The notes beneath the pieces are model-generated. The model ran no database searches and had not been told where the DNA came from. It saw nothing but the letters and a program-made list of their open reading frames with translations. A DNA stretch of 64,000 nt from JASGJS01 sp047601185. Its GTDB lineage: Bacteria; Pseudomonadota; Gammaproteobacteria; JAURND01. This document shows, in pieces, positions 62,178-64,000 of the stretch. The stretch is from assembly GCA_047601185.1 (NCBI GenBank), contig JASGJS010000001.1, positions 744,001-808,000 on the forward strand, in the 5' to 3' direction. A program made the position numbers and the translations under genes. Within the stretch, counting starts at the first letter, position 1. Each line of letters begins with the position of its first letter.

Positions 62178-62876
62178 ATGCGCCAGGTCATATTAGATAC
62201 AGAGACTACGGGATTACACGTTGAAGCAGGTCACCGATTAATTGAAATTGGTGCCGTCGAAATGGTGAATCGTAAATTGACCGGGCAGACTTTTCACACC
62301 TATATTTGTCCTCAAAGAGCTATTGATCCTGAAGCGCAAGCCATCCACGGGATTACCGAAGCTTTTCTAGCTGACAAACCTTTGTTTGCGGACGTCAGTA
62401 CAGCTTTTCTCGACTTCATTCAAAACGCTGAGCTGATTATTCACAATGCCGTGTTCGATTTGGGTTTTTTAGAGCATGAGTTGCAATTAGCGGGAATCGC
62501 CAAAAAATTTCACCAACAGCATTCAATCATTGATACATGGCTGTTGGCTAAGAAAAAACACCCCAGTCAGAAAAATAATCTTGATGCGCTCTGTAAGCGC
62601 TATAACATTGATAACCGTCATCGCACCCTTCACGGCGCCTTACTAGACGCCGAATTATTAGCACGGGTTTATTTAAAGCTAACGGGCGGACAAACCTCTT
62701 TGTTCGATGAAGGCGACGAAATATTTTCGCCTATTTCCTCAACACATTCTGTTTCAAATACCCTAACGGTTACCAAAGCTGATACAATCCACTACGCCGA
62801 TTCTGAAGAAATGGCTGCTCATCTTCGTTATGTTGAAATGCTTAAACAAGCCAGTGGTGGCGTTTGTTATTTTTAA
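62178..62876 (+). CDS. dnaQ: DNA polymerase III epsilon subunit (3'-5' exonuclease)
   Basis: The proofreading subunit of the replicative polymerase. The DEDDh exonuclease has ExoI ILDTETTGLH (Asp7, Glu9), ExoII HNAVFDLGFLEHEL and ExoIII RTLHGALLDAELLA. The C-terminal region binding the alpha subunit is present (GGQTSLFDEGDEIF to MLKQASGGVCYF). 232 residues, as expected (243 in E. coli). No obvious ribosome site precedes ATG 62178. Confidence 0.97.
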   Translation: MRQVILDTETTGLHVEAGHRLIEIGAVEMVNRKLTGQTFHTYICPQRAIDPEAQAIHGITEAFLADKPLFADVSTAFLDFIQNAELIIHNAVFDLGFLEHELQLAGIAKKFHQQHSIIDTWLLAKKKHPSQKNNLDALCKRYNIDNRHRTLHGALLDAELLARVYLKLTGGQTSLFDEGDEIFSPISSTHSVSNTLTVTKADTIHYADSEEMAAHLRYVEMLKQASGGVCYF

Positions 62877-62897
62877 GAAATGCTGAAGCTTGAGAAT

Positions 62898-62966
62898 CGC
62901 TTGAAGCTTGAAGTGGTGCCTTCTCCCCTCCGTGGGAGAAGGTGCCCGATAGGGCGGATGAGGGGG
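62898..62966 (+). repeat. Family B dispersed palindromic repeat, copy 9
   Basis: CGCTTGAAGCTTGAAGTGGT leads into CCTTCTCCCC/GGGAGAAGG and GCCCGATAGGGCGGATGAGG. It begins 22 bp after the dnaQ stop and ends 32 bp before the carbonic anhydrase ATG. Confidence 0.85.
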
Positions 62967-62997
62967 AAAATTTACATTCACTAAGGGAGGATTTACC

Positions 62998-63726
62998 ATG
63001 AAACGTTACTGGATTCTGATTTTAGCAGTTCTCATTCCTTGGTTTGCTCATGCCGATGAGACTAAGGGCACTTGGGGCTATGGGGAAAAAGATGGTCCCG
63101 CCGTCTGGGGCAAGCTTGATCCCAAGTTTGCTTTATGTGGAGATGGCAAAGAACAATCTCCGATTAACATCGATACTTCCGCTGCACAGCCCGTGCAACA
63201 TACTTTAACTTTTCATTATTCTCACGCCCCTGCCATGACCAAGGTAGGTTCCAATTTTGCTGGGGAATTAGTCAACCCTGGTGAAGACTATGTCGTATTC
63301 GATGGTGATAAATATATTTTGCAAAGCTTTCACTTCCATACGCCCAGTGAACATAAAGTGAATAATACCCAATATCCGTTGGAAGGACACTTTATCCACC
63401 AAAATTCTGCAGGCAAATTGTTAGTCGTGGGAGTATTTTTCCAACCCGGTGCGCAAAGCAATGCATTTCAACCTTTATTAGAAGGTACGGATAAAACCCT
63501 CAGTCATTGGAATCCCACCAGCTTAATACCGGCTACCGGCGGTTATTATTCTTACGACGGCTCGTTGACCACACCGCCTTGCGGAGAAGGGGTTAACTGG
63601 GTGGTCATGAAACAAGTGATGCCCATTGCTAGTGACCAGTGGCAAATGTTTAAAACGCATTTTGGTCAAAATAATGCTCGACCCACACAACCCTTAAATC
63701 AGCGTAAGGTATTTCAATCGACATGA
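62998..63726 (+). CDS. Periplasmic alpha-class carbonic anhydrase
   Basis: Hydrates CO2 to bicarbonate and a proton. A Sec signal (MKRYWILILAVLIPWFAHA) leads to a 220-residue mature enzyme with WGYGEKDGPAVWGKL and GKEQSPINI. The zinc ligands are His112, His114 (SFHFHTPSEH) and His131 (LEGHFIHQN), with the 2 and 17 residue spacings of the family. LTTPPCGEGVNWVVM holds the substrate pocket Thr. Two cysteines (47 and about 190) can form the usual disulfide. ATG 62998 follows GGGAGGA. It overlaps nhaA by 4 nt, linking CO2 hydration with Na+/H+ antiport. Confidence 0.95.
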   Translation: MKRYWILILAVLIPWFAHADETKGTWGYGEKDGPAVWGKLDPKFALCGDGKEQSPINIDTSAAQPVQHTLTFHYSHAPAMTKVGSNFAGELVNPGEDYVVFDGDKYILQSFHFHTPSEHKVNNTQYPLEGHFIHQNSAGKLLVVGVFFQPGAQSNAFQPLLEGTDKTLSHWNPTSLIPATGGYYSYDGSLTTPPCGEGVNWVVMKQVMPIASDQWQMFKTHFGQNNARPTQPLNQRKVFQST

Positions 63727-64000
63727 AACCGAAGGCTAAACAGTTACCCTTACCGCTACGCATTGTCGGTGACTTTGTCCGCTTAGAAGCGAGCAGCGGT
63801 ATCATTCTGTTTATATTGGCGATCCTAGCCTTAGTGATCGCCAATTCTGCCTGGGGCCATGCTTACGAAACTTTCCTCGATACGCAAATCCATGTCTATC
63901 TAAGACAGTGGCATTTTTCCTTTACGGCCTTGTTCGTCATTGACGATGCGTTAATGGCGGTGTTTTTCTTGTTAGTCGGTTTAGAAATCAAACGCGAAAT
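63723..64000 (+). CDS. nhaA: Na+/H+ antiporter NhaA, N-terminal part (3' end outside window)
   Basis: About 92 codons are visible. LRIVGDFVRLEASSGIILFI, then ILALVIANSAWGHAYETFLD, and DDALMAVFFLLVGLEIKRE are the N-terminal NhaA signatures, including the LVGLEIKRE loop. NhaA exchanges cytoplasmic Na+ for two external H+ and is pH-activated. The ATG (63723) lies in the carbonic anhydrase stop (ATGA). The transport aspartates lie further on, outside the window. Confidence 0.95.
   Translation, partial: MKPKAKQLPLPLRIVGDFVRLEASSGIILFILAILALVIANSAWGHAYETFLDTQIHVYLRQWHFSFTALFVIDDALMAVFFLLVGLEIKRE

Overview
The window looks like a chromosomal stretch of a host-associated gammaproteobacterium of the order Legionellales. 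Core proteins (RpoH, Smc, ZipA, LptF/LptG, GlyQ/GlyS, ParE) are gammaproteobacterial. A Legionella-type major outer membrane protein, an arginine decarboxylase next to a deoxyhypusine-synthase-like enzyme, Sel1-repeat giants, a Fic toxin module and eukaryote-flavoured hypothetical proteins point to that order. This is inference from gene content; no 16S gene lies in the window. Genes are moderate in GC, tightly packed, and often joined by 4-nt ATGA overlaps. Intergenic gaps are filled by several families of palindromic repeats.

Region by region: 1-3007 holds the end of rpiA, a phosphomannomutase/phosphoglucomutase and rpoH. 3068-9191 holds two tandem Sel1-repeat proteins with serine-rich tails. 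9267-11784 (minus) holds a small unknown gene, a hemerythrin-like protein and a sugar kinase plus cupin isomerase pair. 12067-16292 holds an FmdB-like zinc ribbon and a shortened leucine/isovalerate operon (acyl-CoA dehydrogenase, thiolase, carboxylase beta subunit). 16526-19376 holds a 3-hydroxyisobutyrate-dehydrogenase-like gene and two minus-strand genes of unknown role, one with a J domain. 19706-24909 holds tyrS, lptFG and glnA. 25255-27030 holds a VbhA/Fic toxin-antitoxin pair and two small membrane proteins. 27218-36924 holds gst-smc-zipA, ligA, a broken antitoxin, a HigBA-type pair and parE. 37081-41761 holds tsaC and, head to head with it, an unknown gene coupled to glyQS. 42013-46344 holds a small two-gene unit and dprA-smg-topA, with topA frameshifted. 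46415-49683 holds a duplicated-module protein with a nuclear-localisation-like signal and a sugar porter. 50112-53890 holds rpmBG, folA, a DUF2520 protein, a LuxR-type regulator and the deoxyhypusine-synthase-like gene. 54021-64000 holds speA, an MltD-like lytic transglycosylase, folD, gloB-yafS-rnhA, the porin, dnaQ, an alpha-carbonic anhydrase and the start of nhaA.

The most interesting signal is regulatory. Three unrelated minus-strand genes of unknown function (17573-18274, 18366-19376, 26542-27030) share the same promoter layout: two TTAA-centred hexamers 11 bp apart, exactly 10 bp, then a -10 box. That matches the PmrA box (YTTAAK-N5-YTTAAK). PmrA controls Dot/Icm effectors in Legionella and Coxiella, so the window may carry a dispersed set of secreted effectors. 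The Sel1 pair and the 619-aa protein at 46415 are further effector candidates on protein grounds only.

A second theme is mobile palindromic DNA. One family has about 26-35 bp inverted ends built on a GCGGGC core, usually as inward-facing pairs enclosing 110-180 bp, some with homologous interiors. At least four other hairpin families are present. No tRNA, rRNA, CRISPR array, insertion sequence with transposase or replication origin was seen.
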